From the NCBI GenBank assembly GCA_963082975.1, contig OY720344.1, forward strand, positions 85,870,107-85,934,106: a DNA stretch of 64,000 nucleotides, written 5' to 3'. Source of the stretch: Labia minor. Taxonomy: Eukaryota > Arthropoda > Insecta > Dermaptera > Spongiphoridae. Shown here piece after piece: positions 43,396 to 55,520 of this stretch. A program made the translations under genes and the position numbers. The notes below the pieces were generated by a model. It saw nothing but the letters and a program-made list of their open reading frames with translations, made no database searches and was not told where the DNA came from. The stretch's first letter is position 1. Each line of letters opens with the position of its first letter.

Positions 43396-45029
43396 ATAAT
43401 TATATATTTGGGAATACATAGAGACCATGTAATTATGGTTTCTCCGTCAGTAGAACGACCTTATATTCAATTATATATAATTTTTAATTTAAATTTCATG
43501 TTTGTAGATTTAAAAGTAGATACATTTTCAAATTCGAATTTTTGTATTTAAAGATTTTTGTGTATGTCTCTACTCCTTTCTGTGTTACTACTTTTTTGTT
43601 TTTTACCAATTTTAACTTTAAATCCAATTTCTTTTCCTGAGTTAATCAATTAAATTCATACTATAAATTATTGATTATTTGAGTTTCTTAATTTCTTTTT
43701 TGTTTAATTGTTTTATATTTAATTTTTCACTATTTTTTTAATTACGATTTTCAATGCTTAGTACTTACTTTGTAGTAACTAGTTTTTTTGTTTAAAGCCA
43801 TTTCAAATATCACATGTTTCAGATGATGATTATAGAATCTTTCCCGCTATTTAGTACGTTAGAGTCCATCCCAAATAATATGAATTTCCCATAAAAAAAC
43901 TTCAAATAGTTTTTCCTGATCTATAAAAGACATATTTACAGGGTGTATCATCTTTTATGACGGTATGTGAATATTAATAACCTAAAAAAAAAATCAAGCG
44001 ATTTTCATATTATATTTGAATACTTTCACTGATCCGTCCTCAATAAAATTCGACGCCAAACGACGAATAGTGTTCCAAATGAAGTTCAATTTCCAGGGTA
44101 TTTGTTAACAGAATCGTCACTTTTTCGGCGGGTTGTTTCAATGAGAAACGAAAATTGTATTAAAATTCATATTTCTTAAATATCAATTAAAAAATATAAG
44201 AGTATTCAATATTTTCATACCAAATTATGATCTCTAGTAACAGTACTTTTTAACATTTAAAAACATTAAGTATTTTCTAATAAATCATATGAATTCAAAT
44301 CCTAATTTAGAATATCGAATACTATCTAATTTTAAGATGCAATTTGAATATTAATATATAATACCTATCATAAAATCTTCTCAGAGAGCGACTTTTCAAT
44401 ACATCAATTACAATTGAAATAATTAATTAAAGGAAATCAATAGTAAAAATTTGATAATTGAAAATAAAATTTTTTTATTTTACCTTTTTTTTGTTTGAAG
44501 AACTTGATTTAAAAAAAAATATTAAAAAATTAATAAAGCCTATAAACTCTCCAAAATTCAAAGGAAAAAAGAAATCAAAGAATAAAGAATAAAAATTGTT
44601 TAATTACTTTACGAATTGTTGGTTTTTGGTTTGGTTATATATATTTTCAAAATCAAGTATTCAATACGAAATATGTTTTGATTTTAATAAAAGTCATATA
44701 AAAATTCGAATTAATAAAATGATAAAATAAATTAAATCTTTGTTGTGTTTATAAGATATATTTTTCATTTATATAATAAATTATTATTATTTATAAAACT
44801 TAATGGATCTTTTAAGTACAAATAATAGTTTAATTTAAAGTTTTTATAATAATTTTGAAACAACTTGACTGTTCTCTCTCAATAATTTAATTTCAAACTT
44901 TTCAAAGTAAAGATAACAATTAGAAAACTTTTTTTTATTAGTAATCGGAATTTAAGTCCATTTTAACAAGGCTTAGAGTTATATATTATAATATATTAGT
45001 GTAATTTTTATTATTATAATCAATAAGGA
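43396..45029. other. AT-rich intronic DNA
   Basis: A small GC-richer piece at 43935-44160 begins ACAGGGTGTATCATCTTTTA, which looks like a transposon end, but no partner was found. The rest is A/T sequence inside the receptor intron. Confidence 0.45.
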
Positions 45030-45775
45030 TATTTTCGATCACATTTTGGTTGTCTAGGGCTATAAATATAATTATTAATATTGTTAAAATGGTGTAATAT
45101 TCCTAAAGTTCATGCCATCCCTCTACTTTATGTGCAGTCAATTTCCACCTCCTGACCCCAAATGTATTTGGCTACTTTTTTAGATAACGAAGGATCGGCC
45201 TTCCTCTTAAACTGACACCCTCTTTTCTATCATATTACTTTTGGATATACTCTCCTCATCCATTCTTTCCACATGGGAACGACTCTTCTTTACAAATCCT
45301 CTCTATATAAAACTCATAAAGCTCTTGATTTATTCATGGACACCACTGTCCATTAACCAACATCGAACCAAAAATATTTTCTAAACGTTTCTTTCTTAAA
45401 CCCCGAGCATCTCGATAGTGACATCCGTCAAGACTCGCTACCTATTGTTCTTCCATTTCCTCAAGAATGTATACTCTTTGATCCGTACTCCTTTGCACTT
45501 GTATATGAATCAAAATAAAAGCTGAGGTTGTTAGCCTCACCCCTAATTCTCAAGACTGAAGGACCAAGCATTTTTGGAAGGGTTTTACTTCCTTGGCCCA
45601 GGCTAAGAACTGGTGTGCAAGGAATGAAGGATAAAGAGAAGGACCGGAAAAATAATAATTTGAAAGGAGAAGACGGTAAGGCCAACTTGAGCGTTGTTCC
45701 TTTAGTCGCCTCTTGTGACAAGCTGTAAATACTGTGGGTCAATTCTAACCCCAACCAAACAGGAGCAATAACTAT
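45030..45775 (+). repeat. GC-richer intronic repeat of unknown class
   Basis: It differs clearly in composition from its surroundings. It ends in GTCGCCTCTTGTGACAAGCT then ATACTGTGGGTCAATTCTAA CCCC, a sentence I recall from many invertebrate dispersed repeats but cannot place. Overlapping frames are open on both strands (45461-45754 minus, 45528-45728 plus), which argues for a GC effect rather than coding. It is probably the 3' part of a retroelement. Confidence 0.4.
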
Positions 45776-47183
45776 AATAATGATAATAAACTGTCCTGGT
45801 TTAACTCAAAAAAGTTATTTTTTCCTCAGATGACAAACCATTATTAATAAAATGATAGAAATTGTTAAAGTAAAATATTACAAAGGTTTATTATGTTTTC
45901 TTGTGTGTAAAGTCCTTCCAGCTGTAAAATTCGGTAAAAGAAAAAAATACAAATGAAAATAAAATTAATTAATTTATTCCCATAATAATTTAAAAGTGCC
46001 ATTATATAATTATTATATTTTATAAATATAATTGTATAAATTGAATATAAATATATATAAAAATCACATTTACTTTTTACAGATCTTTTATTTTGTAAAA
46101 ATATTTTTTTATCACAATTGTTTATTGTTCGCTATATATATATATATATATAAACGAATTAAAAAATAGTAATCTACTCTCACATCCCATGTGGGAGAAA
46201 TAATAGTGAGAAACAAAAAAGTTTTTTGATTAGAAATTGGGGGAGAGGATAGAGTGGGGGAAGAATGAAGGTTTGTATAGATGAGAGGTGGGTCAGAAAG
46301 TTATTATATGATCGATATTGGCATGTCAGCATGGCTTAATGGTTTCGTTTAGTCAAACATACAATTTTTAATATACGTGTATTATATTAAATAAAGTGAT
46401 GACAATAGAAATTGATTTTAGGGAGAATTTTACTATTGTTTCCTTTTTATATGCGCTAAAGGTCTTATAATTTACAAATCTTGATAATTCATTTGAATTA
46501 CTTTTTTATGAAAAAATTATAAATAGATATGACAGTTATATAAACTAATTTACAAGTTATTTCAAAAATAAAATCCTCCTTTTATTAGTGTTTCACATAT
46601 TTTGATTGACGCATTTATAAATATTTAAAAATTCTGATATTATAAAATTTACTTAACTATAAATTGAATCTATTTTTTTTCTATTACACTCTTGTCAGCA
46701 TCTCTCGATTTGCTTTTTAATTTCTCTCATCGTTTCTTTCTGTTAAAAAATATCCCATCATTGTCAATAAAAAAAATGTCTAATTTGCATTTTTATGACC
46801 TGGTCCAAAAATAAAATTTGCATAGTGTATAAATATAAAATAAAGAAATATTTTTTTTTAATTAATTAATAAATAAATATAAGAATTTCAATTTTAATAT
46901 GACTCTTTATTTCATCACAAACCAATATATATTTACGATATATATAGTAAATATACATACATATTAAAGTATGGAAATCAGTAATGTATAATCTGTATAA
47001 CCCATATATAGGTGGTTTAGATAAGAGGGAAACAAAACCATAAATAACAGATTTAAAGATTTCAGATTCTATCAACCAGGCCAAAAGGAGTACTAAACAA
47101 ATATACAATTTTACAATAAAACATTCATGAAAAACAAAAAGAAATAAAATATAATTAAATAAAGAACTCAACGATGACATACG
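45776..47183. other. AT-rich intronic DNA
   Basis: A TA microsatellite lies at about 46134-46152. Nothing else is recognised. Confidence 0.5.
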
Positions 47184-48866
47184 AAAATTCCCTCAGAACC
47201 AAAATTCCCTCTGAACTGTTTTGTTTATTGATAACAGACTTATACTAATTCTTAGTGACCCTTCGTTCCCTAAAGTCTATGAACCAGAGACCATTTTATT
47301 GACATCATCTGGCATTCTATCCCTCCTCTACCTTTAACAATGATTTTTGAAGAAACGAAAAAATAAATAAATAAATTTGAATTGTATAATATTGACATCT
47401 GAAAACTTTGAATAATTTAATAAATTATCAGTTTTAATATTTAAAAAAGATATATCATAAAAAGTTTTCATGGTTAAATATAATCAATTAAAATGACAAA
47501 TAAATTGTTTAATCATTCTTTTTTTATTAAATTAAAACTAAAAATATTCTGCCATCTTTTTATTTTTTCTAAGTAAAGATATTCAATATATTGTTGTGAA
47601 TATTTCCAAAAGGGGTTTTTTGAAATTATTCTTTGGTTCCCAAAAGGTGTAAATATGGTAGCAAATTTTAATTAATTAAGTTTGAATCCAAAGTGAATCA
47701 TCTATGAGAGCAAAAGAGAGATATGAACAAAAGGTTTGATTAAATAAAATCAGCTGTTTCTTTTATTATATGCAAGGTATTTTTAATTTCCAATGTCAAC
47801 TGTCTTATCTTTAATGAATAGACATTCTTTTAATGAGAGTAAAAGAACAAGTGAATGTGAATGATTAAAAGATAGGCCATAAAAAATAACAATTATAAAA
47901 ATAAAATGGAAATAATTATTTAAAAAATATTATAATTATTTATATTATTATTAATCAAATATTTTTATTATTCCGAAAAAAAAAACATTAAAAAAATTTA
48001 TTTTTATCAAATCAAGGAAAATTACGTCCTTTAGCACAGGCGATGTTCCATGCATGTAGTCACAGTGATGAAGTCGAGCCACTGAGGGTTAGAAGAAGTT
48101 CATTGATGCATTAGGGTCCCTCAGCAGATTACATTGGCGGTTACAATCTCTCTTCTAGGTCGCATCAATTTAATCACTGAGGATGGCTGGATAAGACGTT
48201 CTCCTTACGGGTCATAATTAATACAAGTGCATATTGGGCATAAGTGAGTAAGGTTAAGCCCCAATCAGAGCCAAGACATCAGGGTGAATAATCAGAATAT
48301 AAGTGCGTAAGAGGGTACGAGTAAAAGTCTGTAAGGGATCCAGCAACACGCAAACGAGGGTTTTTAATACTGTCCTCCCACTTCGGACATCACCTCCCAC
48401 TAAGGGTCATAATACTATAATCTCCAATCACAGGTCTGAATTTGATGGACTTCGATGTTCAAAGTCCATTTGCTGACCGATTATAAATTATTTTTCTCAT
48501 GAGAATCGTACATAAATGTTCCCTAAGTGGTTTTAACTTCCTAGGGGGTAAAATAAAGTTTCTCAGGGGAAATTACATTGCATAATTTTATTTGTTAGTA
48601 AAATAAAATTCTGATCAGACAAAATGGAAAAAATCATTAAAATATATATATGTATGTTTAAATTTCTTTATTATAAAATGTTATTTACGGGTTATTTTCA
48701 CGTTGAATTAAAAAAATTCACCCATGTCATTCTTTTTTTACTATCTCGTAAGAGATAGTATTGCGATCATTTATTAAATGTATTCTTAATTTGCTTAATT
48801 ATTAAATAAAATAAAATTTGATTCCGAGCCCAACCTCGGAGGGAATTTTGGTTCAGAGGGAATTTT
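47184..48866. repeat. Interval bounded by 28-bp inverted repeats
   Basis: AAAATTCCCTC.GAACCAAAAT TCCCTC at 47184-47211 is the complement, with one mismatch, of 48839-48866. Each end is itself two copies of CCAAAATTCCCTCTGAA. Enclosed is 1.6 kb, including an unusual GC-richer non-coding island at 48000-48480 and the hairpin TCCGAGCCCAACCTCGGA at 48823-48840. It may be a DNA transposon without coding capacity, or two unrelated short repeats. No target duplication is evident. Confidence 0.4.
48000..48485. other. GC-richer non-coding island
   Basis: About 480 bp with much more balanced composition than the rest of the intron and no open frame beyond chance on either strand. Repeated elements such as GGGTCATAAT (48208, 48405) and ATAAGTG (48241, 48299) occur. 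It could be an old retroelement fragment or a non-coding RNA; the sequence alone does not decide. Confidence 0.35.
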
Positions 48867-49179
48867 GGTCTGATATGCAACTCAACTTCATACAACTGAA
48901 CATGAATAAGTGCGAAGCGGGGCATGATCTCTTAGAGAAAACAAATGGAAAATAGGTCAATAACTTATCAAGAAAAGAACCCCAAATACTATAATGGTAG
49001 CAAAAAAGATTCTTTATATGGTCTAATATAATAATATATAATAATAACATAATCTGTGTTATCTCTGGCAAGCTCGGATAATTTTTATGCATAAAATTCC
49101 AAGATCTATACATAAGCTCATGCTCTATATGCCCCCTAGTGAAGCATTAAAGAATAGGTGACGCAACCCTAAGTAAAAT

Positions 49180-50620
49180 AGACATGTTTATTAGGAACAG
49201 AAAAAAAGAAAGAGATCAATGTAATGGAGACTTCAATGCACATATTAAACCTTGTAGCTCAAAAAAAAAACTAATATCAGAGGTTAAATACTAAAAGACC
49301 GAATGGAAGCACATTATCCTTTTAATCTCCTAATCGGCTCATCAGTAATTAAATTCACGATGTCAACGGACACCATCAGTAAAATAATAAATTCCTGGAG
49401 GATGAATGTTGAAAATGAAAAATATGAGTGACCATCGAAATATATACTTCAAATTAATAAGAGACAGAACAATCAAGAAAAAGCAATATAAGACCGACTT
49501 TAAAGAAGGGAATATCACCATTGAGAGACTGGTGAAACTATCAGAAGACCTTGTTGAATACATGAAGCAACTATATAATGCCCATTTAAAAGAATAAAAG
49601 AATAATAAGTAAATAAAAAGTATAAAAGAACAAATAATAAAAGTATAAACGAAAATGATAAAGAGAATACTAAGAAAAAAATATCAAATAACAATAAAAG
49701 AATTATAGATTGTTATAAATAAACAAAAAAGAAGAAGTTCCTGTAAGAAACTAGATTAAGATTTAGACAAAGATGTTTGGGGATTGCGACATAAAATAGT
49801 GTCAAAAAAAATAAACATTAATTCCGGAATTATACCAGATAAAGAAGAATAATAAAGACAAGTAGTGAAACTATTTCCAAGTCGACAAATCATAGAATGG
49901 AATATGGGTAAAGACATGAAATATACCCGGAGACGTTTTAAAAACTATGAACATGTTTCTTAAAGAAAACAACTTCCCAAAAATATGAAAAATATAGAAT
50001 TTAATATTCATAGAGAAGTCAAAAAAGGACAAAGAAAAAATTGCTTTTAAGTCCTCAATTTATTAAATGACATTAAATGGGATCCTTTCAAAAATAAGAG
50101 ATCTAACATGTAGGAAAAGAAGAGAACTTGAGAAGAGTATCTCCACTTTACTATTTGCTCTCCGAGCTAAAATCTTTCCAAGATAGCTGAAACTTTGTTG
50201 GGTAACTGGCAACAGATGCACAACTACATTCAGTAGTATTTATTAACGAAGGCTGCCATCTTTACGTTGAAACTTTTCAGACCAGACTCATTAAAGACCT
50301 AAGAGAATAGAAAAATGGAAAAAAGTAAACTACTACACGACCAAAGCAATGCTTAGGCATAGATTCTTTGGAAAATACCTTTACAAATACGGAAACACTG
50401 TGTTCAAATATAAAAAGTGGAAAGACCTAAGAAACGAGACAGAAGCACCAAACTATATAAAGACAGAAACTATATAAAAAAACACTCTCGTATAACTTAT
50501 GGCAAACAAAGAACCTCGATAATGAATCTATTACACAGGCCAACGATGAAACAACTTTTTTAATTACCTTATTATTATGTTTTTTAGGTTGCTGAATCCA
50601 AATATGATGCTTAAAAAACT
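49180..50620 (+). pseudogene. LINE relic, R1-like endonuclease to RT
   Basis: Pieces in order are CNGDFNAHIKPCS (endonuclease GDFNAH motif, 49215), SDHRNIYFKLIRDR (endonuclease SDH, 49420), LDKDVWGLRHKIVSKKINI (49760; the linker D.D.WG..YKIV of R1-type LINEs) and decayed text into the RT region. Many stops and shifts occur. It lies in the receptor intron on the gene's strand. Confidence 0.6.
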
Positions 50621-50657
50621 GAATCACCTACCATTTCTTCACATTTTATAGTTAAAT

Positions 50658-51410
50658 GATTTAAAAGTAACATGCATGCTCCTAGGTCAGCAAGCTGGTT
50701 TTACCAAATTTCCATGTTTCTTGTGCGAATGGGATAGTAGGGCTAGGGATCAACATTGGTGCAGAAAGAACTGGCCTGTGAGGAAGTCCTTAAACCCAGG
50801 TGAGAAGAACATTCTACGCAGAAACCTTGTAGATCCAAAAAACGTGCTCCTACCACCTCTACATATAAAATTAGGACTCATGAAACAGTTTGTTAAGGCT
50901 CTGCCTAAAGATGGACCGTGTTTTAAGTATCTCAGCCAAAAGTTTGCACACCTTTCAGAAGCTAAACTAAAAGAAGGCGTCTTTGTCGGACCTGACATTA
51001 GAAAAATGATGTTTGACGTTAACTTTGAATCCACAATGACCGTAAATGAGAAAGAAGCATGGATATCATTCAAGCAAGTCGTTACAAAATTCTTGGGGAA
51101 TAAAAAAGATCCAGAACATGTTTCTATTGTAGCTAACATGTTAAAGAAGTTTAAAAATTTAGGATGTTTGATGAGCCTGTAAGTTCACTTTTTGAATAGC
51201 CACCTTGATTACTTCCCAGACAATTTGGGAGATGTTAGCGAGGAGCAAGGCGAACGTTTTCACCAAGACATTAAAGTGATGGAAAATCGCTACCAGGGCC
51301 GCAGGAACACCAACATGATGGGGGACTATTGTTGGTCACTTCACCGTGAAGTTCAGCAAGCAACACATCGAAGAAAAAGCTACATAAGAAGCTTCAAAGA
51401 AAAAAGATAA
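50658..51410 (+). pseudogene. Uncharacterised dispersed protein family, one premature stop
   Basis: One frame runs from DLKVTCMLLGQQAGFTK through KFPCFLCEWDSRARDQHW, VLLPPLHIKLGLMKQFVKAL, GVFVGPDIRKMM, to VHFLNSHLDYFPDNLGDVSE, GERFHQDIKVMENRYQG and MMGDYCWSLHRE. A single in-frame TAA at 51180-51182 (after CLMSL) splits it; frame is kept on both sides. From memory this multi-copy family occurs in arthropods and some other invertebrates, usually without annotation, and behaves like transposon-derived coding. The CxxC (FPCFLC) and conserved HxD-type residues hint at metal binding, which is inference. The 5' end is missing: an in-frame TAG lies just upstream. It sits in the receptor intron. Confidence 0.7.
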
Positions 51411-53919
51411 CGGAAGTATAAACCAATTCCAGCTGACAAGTGAAACCTGTAATATCAATAAAAACCTATAATGGCACACACACACACATTCGGTCACTGT
51501 TTTAAAATGTAAATACAAACCATGCTTATGATTTAACATAGCGTTTCATTAATTTCCCTATATAAAGTGGTTTTATACTATAACATTAAAAAACAGATTG
51601 CTCAAAAACTGTGGGTGATACAAAAAAACCAAGGCCAGATTTGGATTCAGCTCAAAAAAATCTATAAACATCACCTATTAACGTGAAAAAAGTTTTCAAA
51701 AAAAATTTTTTGTTGGTCTGTGTTATTCTTCAACATAATGAAAACAAAATGAAAAAAATAAAGAAATGAAGGGGAAATCTTGAATAAATGTCAAAAGACG
51801 GCTCCAGGGTTTTCTTCGAAGTAATAAATAAGGTTTTTTTTAATGGGTACGAGAGTTCCACACTAGTCACTAAATAGATGGATTCGTCCATGATGACTCT
51901 TTCCTCCTTCCTTAAAAAAATGTTCGTGGCTTAGAAGAGAAAGAATTATATATTTCGTATGTATAATAGGTTTAATATCACTTTTTGATCAATAAACAAG
52001 TTTAAATTATATTAAAAATTAATTCATGGAAATTTATAAATTAATATTAATTAAATTGGAAACATGTTTTAAATTATTGTTTAATTTAGAACATTTAGGA
52101 GAATAATGAGAAAATGCATTGGAGGGCGCAATCACAGGATGGAAAACAGTATATTATTATCACATAATTAATTAATTAATATAATTTGAATTTAATTTTC
52201 ACAATGCCTTTTCAGTTTACAATTTCATCACACAATTAATAGATTTAATTTAATATTAAATTTTACTTGTGAAAATTATATAAAAATATTTTTAACAAAT
52301 TTCTTTTTCCAAATGTATAAATTATTTAATTAATTATTTCAAAGCACCTTTTTATCACTAAGAGAATTTGGATAAAACGTGACATCCTATCAATGCATGA
52401 TTTTAAATTTTGTTTTTTATCAGGTGATTATGAGTTTTTTTTCTTTTAATAAAAAAGTTAGAAAGGTATTTTTTTTTATAAAAATGAATGTTTACCTATT
52501 TGTTTATGAAATATCCCATATCAAATAAATTTTAAAAGAAAATCGTTTAGAAAATTTCACCACCATATGTTGCTTAACTTTAAATATAATTTATTATAAT
52601 ATTATTATACAAGTTGTAAACAAAATGTATTTGTTTTGTTTTTGTTTTTTTGTAATTTTATATTTCTTTTAATATAACTAAAAATGAATCAATGATCCCT
52701 TCACAACTAACATTCAATATTCAATAATTACTTTTTTTAAATTAAAAAAAAATATAAATAAATAAAATAAAATATTTATATTATATATATATATGTAGGA
52801 TTATATTAATTCTTCTCCATTTGTTTCATAATTTGATTTATTCTAAGAAAAATAAAATGAGAAAAGAAAGTGGGATGGTGTCGAATTTTATAAGAACCAG
52901 TCACTACGTAATGAAATAAGTAGATTAAATTCCTTACCGCTCTAATCCATTATTTTATTTATTATTAAAATAAGTAAATTGAAGAAATATATAGAAGAAA
53001 GAAAGAAAATATGGGAAATAATATAATAATGAATGAAATACAAGATGTGTTTTAACGTTTATATCTATACATTTCAACCTTCTCTTTCTTTCTTTATTTT
53101 TAGGTGTATTCTTTTCTCTCTTATTTTTTAATATTCTTTGAGCAGAATTATATTTGGTAAAAGGTATTTTTTGTGCTACATGTTATATTTTAATAAAAGT
53201 AAGAGGATTGTATAATTTGTTTCTATATTTTTTAACTCTTATTTTATAGGCTGTTACTTTTGTTTGTTTGTAACATTTCTAAATTATTTCGTCTGACAGG
53301 AATACTAGAAGATAGAAGGGTGGGTGTGTGGGAAGCACAATGTGATGATATTTTTCAAAAACAGAAACTCTCTTTTATTTCTCATTAAATACTTAAAAAG
53401 AATTTTGTAATTGAATTGAATTTTCACCATCATCAGCAATTAGGCACATGATTGATGGTAATCAAACTCGAGGGATTGGAAGAAGATGCTATTTAATTAT
53501 TATTTCTAAAAAAATATAAACGAAAAATGTATCAAGTTACTCATTAAATATGAAAAATTTTAATTTAAAAAAAAAATTTATTTTAATAGAATTTTTATAA
53601 AATATCTACTATACCTATTAGATAATCTGAATTTTTGTTGTTAAATAATAATATTTATTATTTTAATTAAAATGATTAAAATGTATACTTAAAAATTTTT
53701 TAATTAGGAGATAGGAGATATATAAAAATAGTAGATATAAAAAAATAAATGAAACTGTGATTCGACTTAAATCCTATATATTCATTAAAAAAAATAATAA
53801 TAAAACATTAAATATTATTTATTTATTTTGATTATTTATTTGATTGTCGAATAACGTAGAAGTAAGATGCTTTTTTTAATTAATTAATAACGAATAATTA
53901 GAAATAAATAATACGAATA
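51411..53919. other. AT-rich intronic DNA
   Basis: The first 350 bp may be the 3' untranslated part of the protein relic to its left (AAAAACTGTGGGTGATACAA at about 51605, AGATTTGGATTCAGCTCAAA at 51634). A (CA)n run lies at 51475-51488. The remainder holds nothing recognised. Confidence 0.45.
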
Positions 53920-54405
53920 TCTTATCTTATTATACTATCAAAAATTGTATATATATATTTGAAATTTTTTTTGTAAAGAAAAATCGATCTGTATTGGTTT
54001 CAGTCTAGGGAAAAATCATCTTTATTAGTTTTTTTTTAATTTAAAATAGGAAATTTAAATGGCGTCAGAAACTACGTCAGACAGCGCTTCCTTAAATAGA
54101 AAATATTATAAATAAAATAAAATTAAAAATATTTATTTTAAGAATATTTTTTAATCAAATTACGAAATATATATTATGTTATATCCACAGGCCATACTTT
54201 TCTGTCTTTCAGTACATTATACGTCCGTTTAAGGGTTGTGTGTTTTATGACTATTTTTTTTAATTTATGTTCTTTTAAAATATTTGAAATTGTTTCATAT
54301 ACTTTGTTGTTTATTTATTTCAAATAATAATCTTAATCTTAAATATTCATAGTACATAAGGAATAATTTTTTAAAGTATCGAGCCGCGGCTCGGTGAACC
54401 AGGTA
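53920..54405 (+). mobile_element. Complete HelL copy, 486 bp, beside the receptor exon
   Basis: The 5' end TCTTATCTTATTATACTATC at 53920 is preceded by A. The 3' end is hairpin CGAGCCGCGGCTCG, then GTGAACCAGGTAC ending 54405, followed by T. It contains GGCGTCAGAAACTACGTCAG and CACAGGCCATAC. There is no coding. Its 3' end lies 44 bp upstream of the exon at 54450, so the branch point region of this intron is squeezed between the element and the acceptor. Confidence 0.65.
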
Positions 54406-54449
54406 CTTATTATTAATCTTTAAATTTTGTATGATTTATTTTGTTGCAG

Positions 54450-54741
54450 GTAGTGGAACCTGTTAAAGTTCGCACGATCATTTTATACCATACATGTATT
54501 GAACAATGGCCTAGCAACAATGCTAAATTGACCTATTCGGTATGTGTGCTTCTTCTTCAATCGGTGATACCAGTATTGGTGGTTGGTGTGGTGCATGCAC
54601 GGATTGTCACCTATTTGCATAGTCACGCGACCGCTGAAGTTAATTCAAGACGTGCGAAGAAAGAATTGCATCGGAATCGAAGAACAACTCTATTACTTAG
54701 TTGTATAGCTATCATCTTTGCAGTTAGCTGGCTTCCTCTAG
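54450..54741 (+). CDS. NPY/NPF-like GPCR, internal exon (TM5-TM6)
   Basis: The exon follows TTTTGTTGCAG and ends CTCTAG|GTCAGT (292 nt; phase 0 in, phase 1 out), so it joins the exon at 42859-43087 in frame. It encodes the extracellular loop 2 with its cysteine (YHTCIEQWPSNNAKL), TM5 (YSVCVLLLQSVIPVLVVGVV, with the conserved P), ARIVTYLHSHATAEVN, a basic third loop RRAKKELHRNRRTT and the start of TM6 (LLLSCIAIIFAVSWLPL, the WLP motif). The C-E-x-W-P-S text is typical of NPY/NPF receptors. TM7 and the C-tail must be encoded beyond 54741 and were not found before 64000. Confidence 0.9.
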
Positions 54742-55176
54742 GTCAGTGACAATTATTTTATTGGATTTAAGTGAATAGAGATTAGAGCATTATAATGGAT
54801 AAAAAAATTTGGGTCTTTAAAGCCAGGCACTTAAATACAATAGTTTATTATTAAATAATATACCAATGTTCATTATTGTTGAAAGAGAAGGAGGGGTAAG
54901 GGACACACTCTGATAGGGGTCAAATAATTTAGATAAAATTATAATAACTTTTATAAATGTTTATAAAAAAATTTAAATTAACAATGCTTGTACTATTAAT
55001 TTTTAATTCAATAAATGAATACTTTAATTATTTTGTTCTCAATCAAATAAATGTTATTTATGATTATGATTTTATTTAGTGGACAAAATTTTAATTTTGT
55101 AATATTCAGTAATTTCAATATTTTTTATTATTATTTTCAACAAATAATAAATATTCTTAAATTTATATTTAAATTT
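54742..55176. other. AT-rich intronic DNA
   Basis: No TM7 exon (an NPxxY-type stretch) is recognisable. Nothing else is supported. Confidence 0.5.
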
Positions 55177-55520
55177 TTTGAAAATAGGGTTCTTCGCAGC
55201 ATTTATAAGCCAAAGAAAAATAAGGACACCGGAGAATGGTGGAGACTGCATAACGAGGAATTGCATGACCTCTATGCATCTCCAGAAATAGTTAGGTTCA
55301 TAAAATCGAGAAGGTTGCAATGGGCAAGACACGTGGTAAGAAGGGGAGGGGAAGACTATATTTGTAGGGAGACGTGGGAAAAGTCCGATTGAAAGATCAA
55401 GAACACGGTAGATATTGTAGGAAGGGACGTAAGAGAGATGGGAGTTGCTCAGGTTTGGAGAAAGGTGGTTCCTCCGTACAAGAACATCCAAGTTCCGTAT
55501 AGAAGGGTTATCTTTAAATT
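55177..55520 (+). pseudogene. LINE C-terminal fragment
   Basis: In one frame it reads ENRVLRSIYKPKKNKDTGEW, RLHNEELHDLYASPEIVRFI, KSRRLQWARHVVRRGGED, then a frame change to KNTVDIVGRDVREMG and WRKVV. It is a close relative of 41283-41640 and 56335-57005. It begins abruptly at GAAAATAGGGTTC, consistent with 5' truncation at insertion. Confidence 0.75.

Noticed and set aside
45461-45754. 97-aa minus and 66-aa plus frames
   Set aside because: Both strands are open over the same GC-richer repeat; composition explains this better than coding.
48200-48485. Ribosomal RNA or other structured RNA gene
   Set aside because: Composition is balanced, but I recognise no rRNA, snRNA or tRNA signature.
50750-51139. 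129-aa minus-strand frame
   Set aside because: Antisense to the uncharacterised protein relic, whose plus-strand text is clearly conserved.
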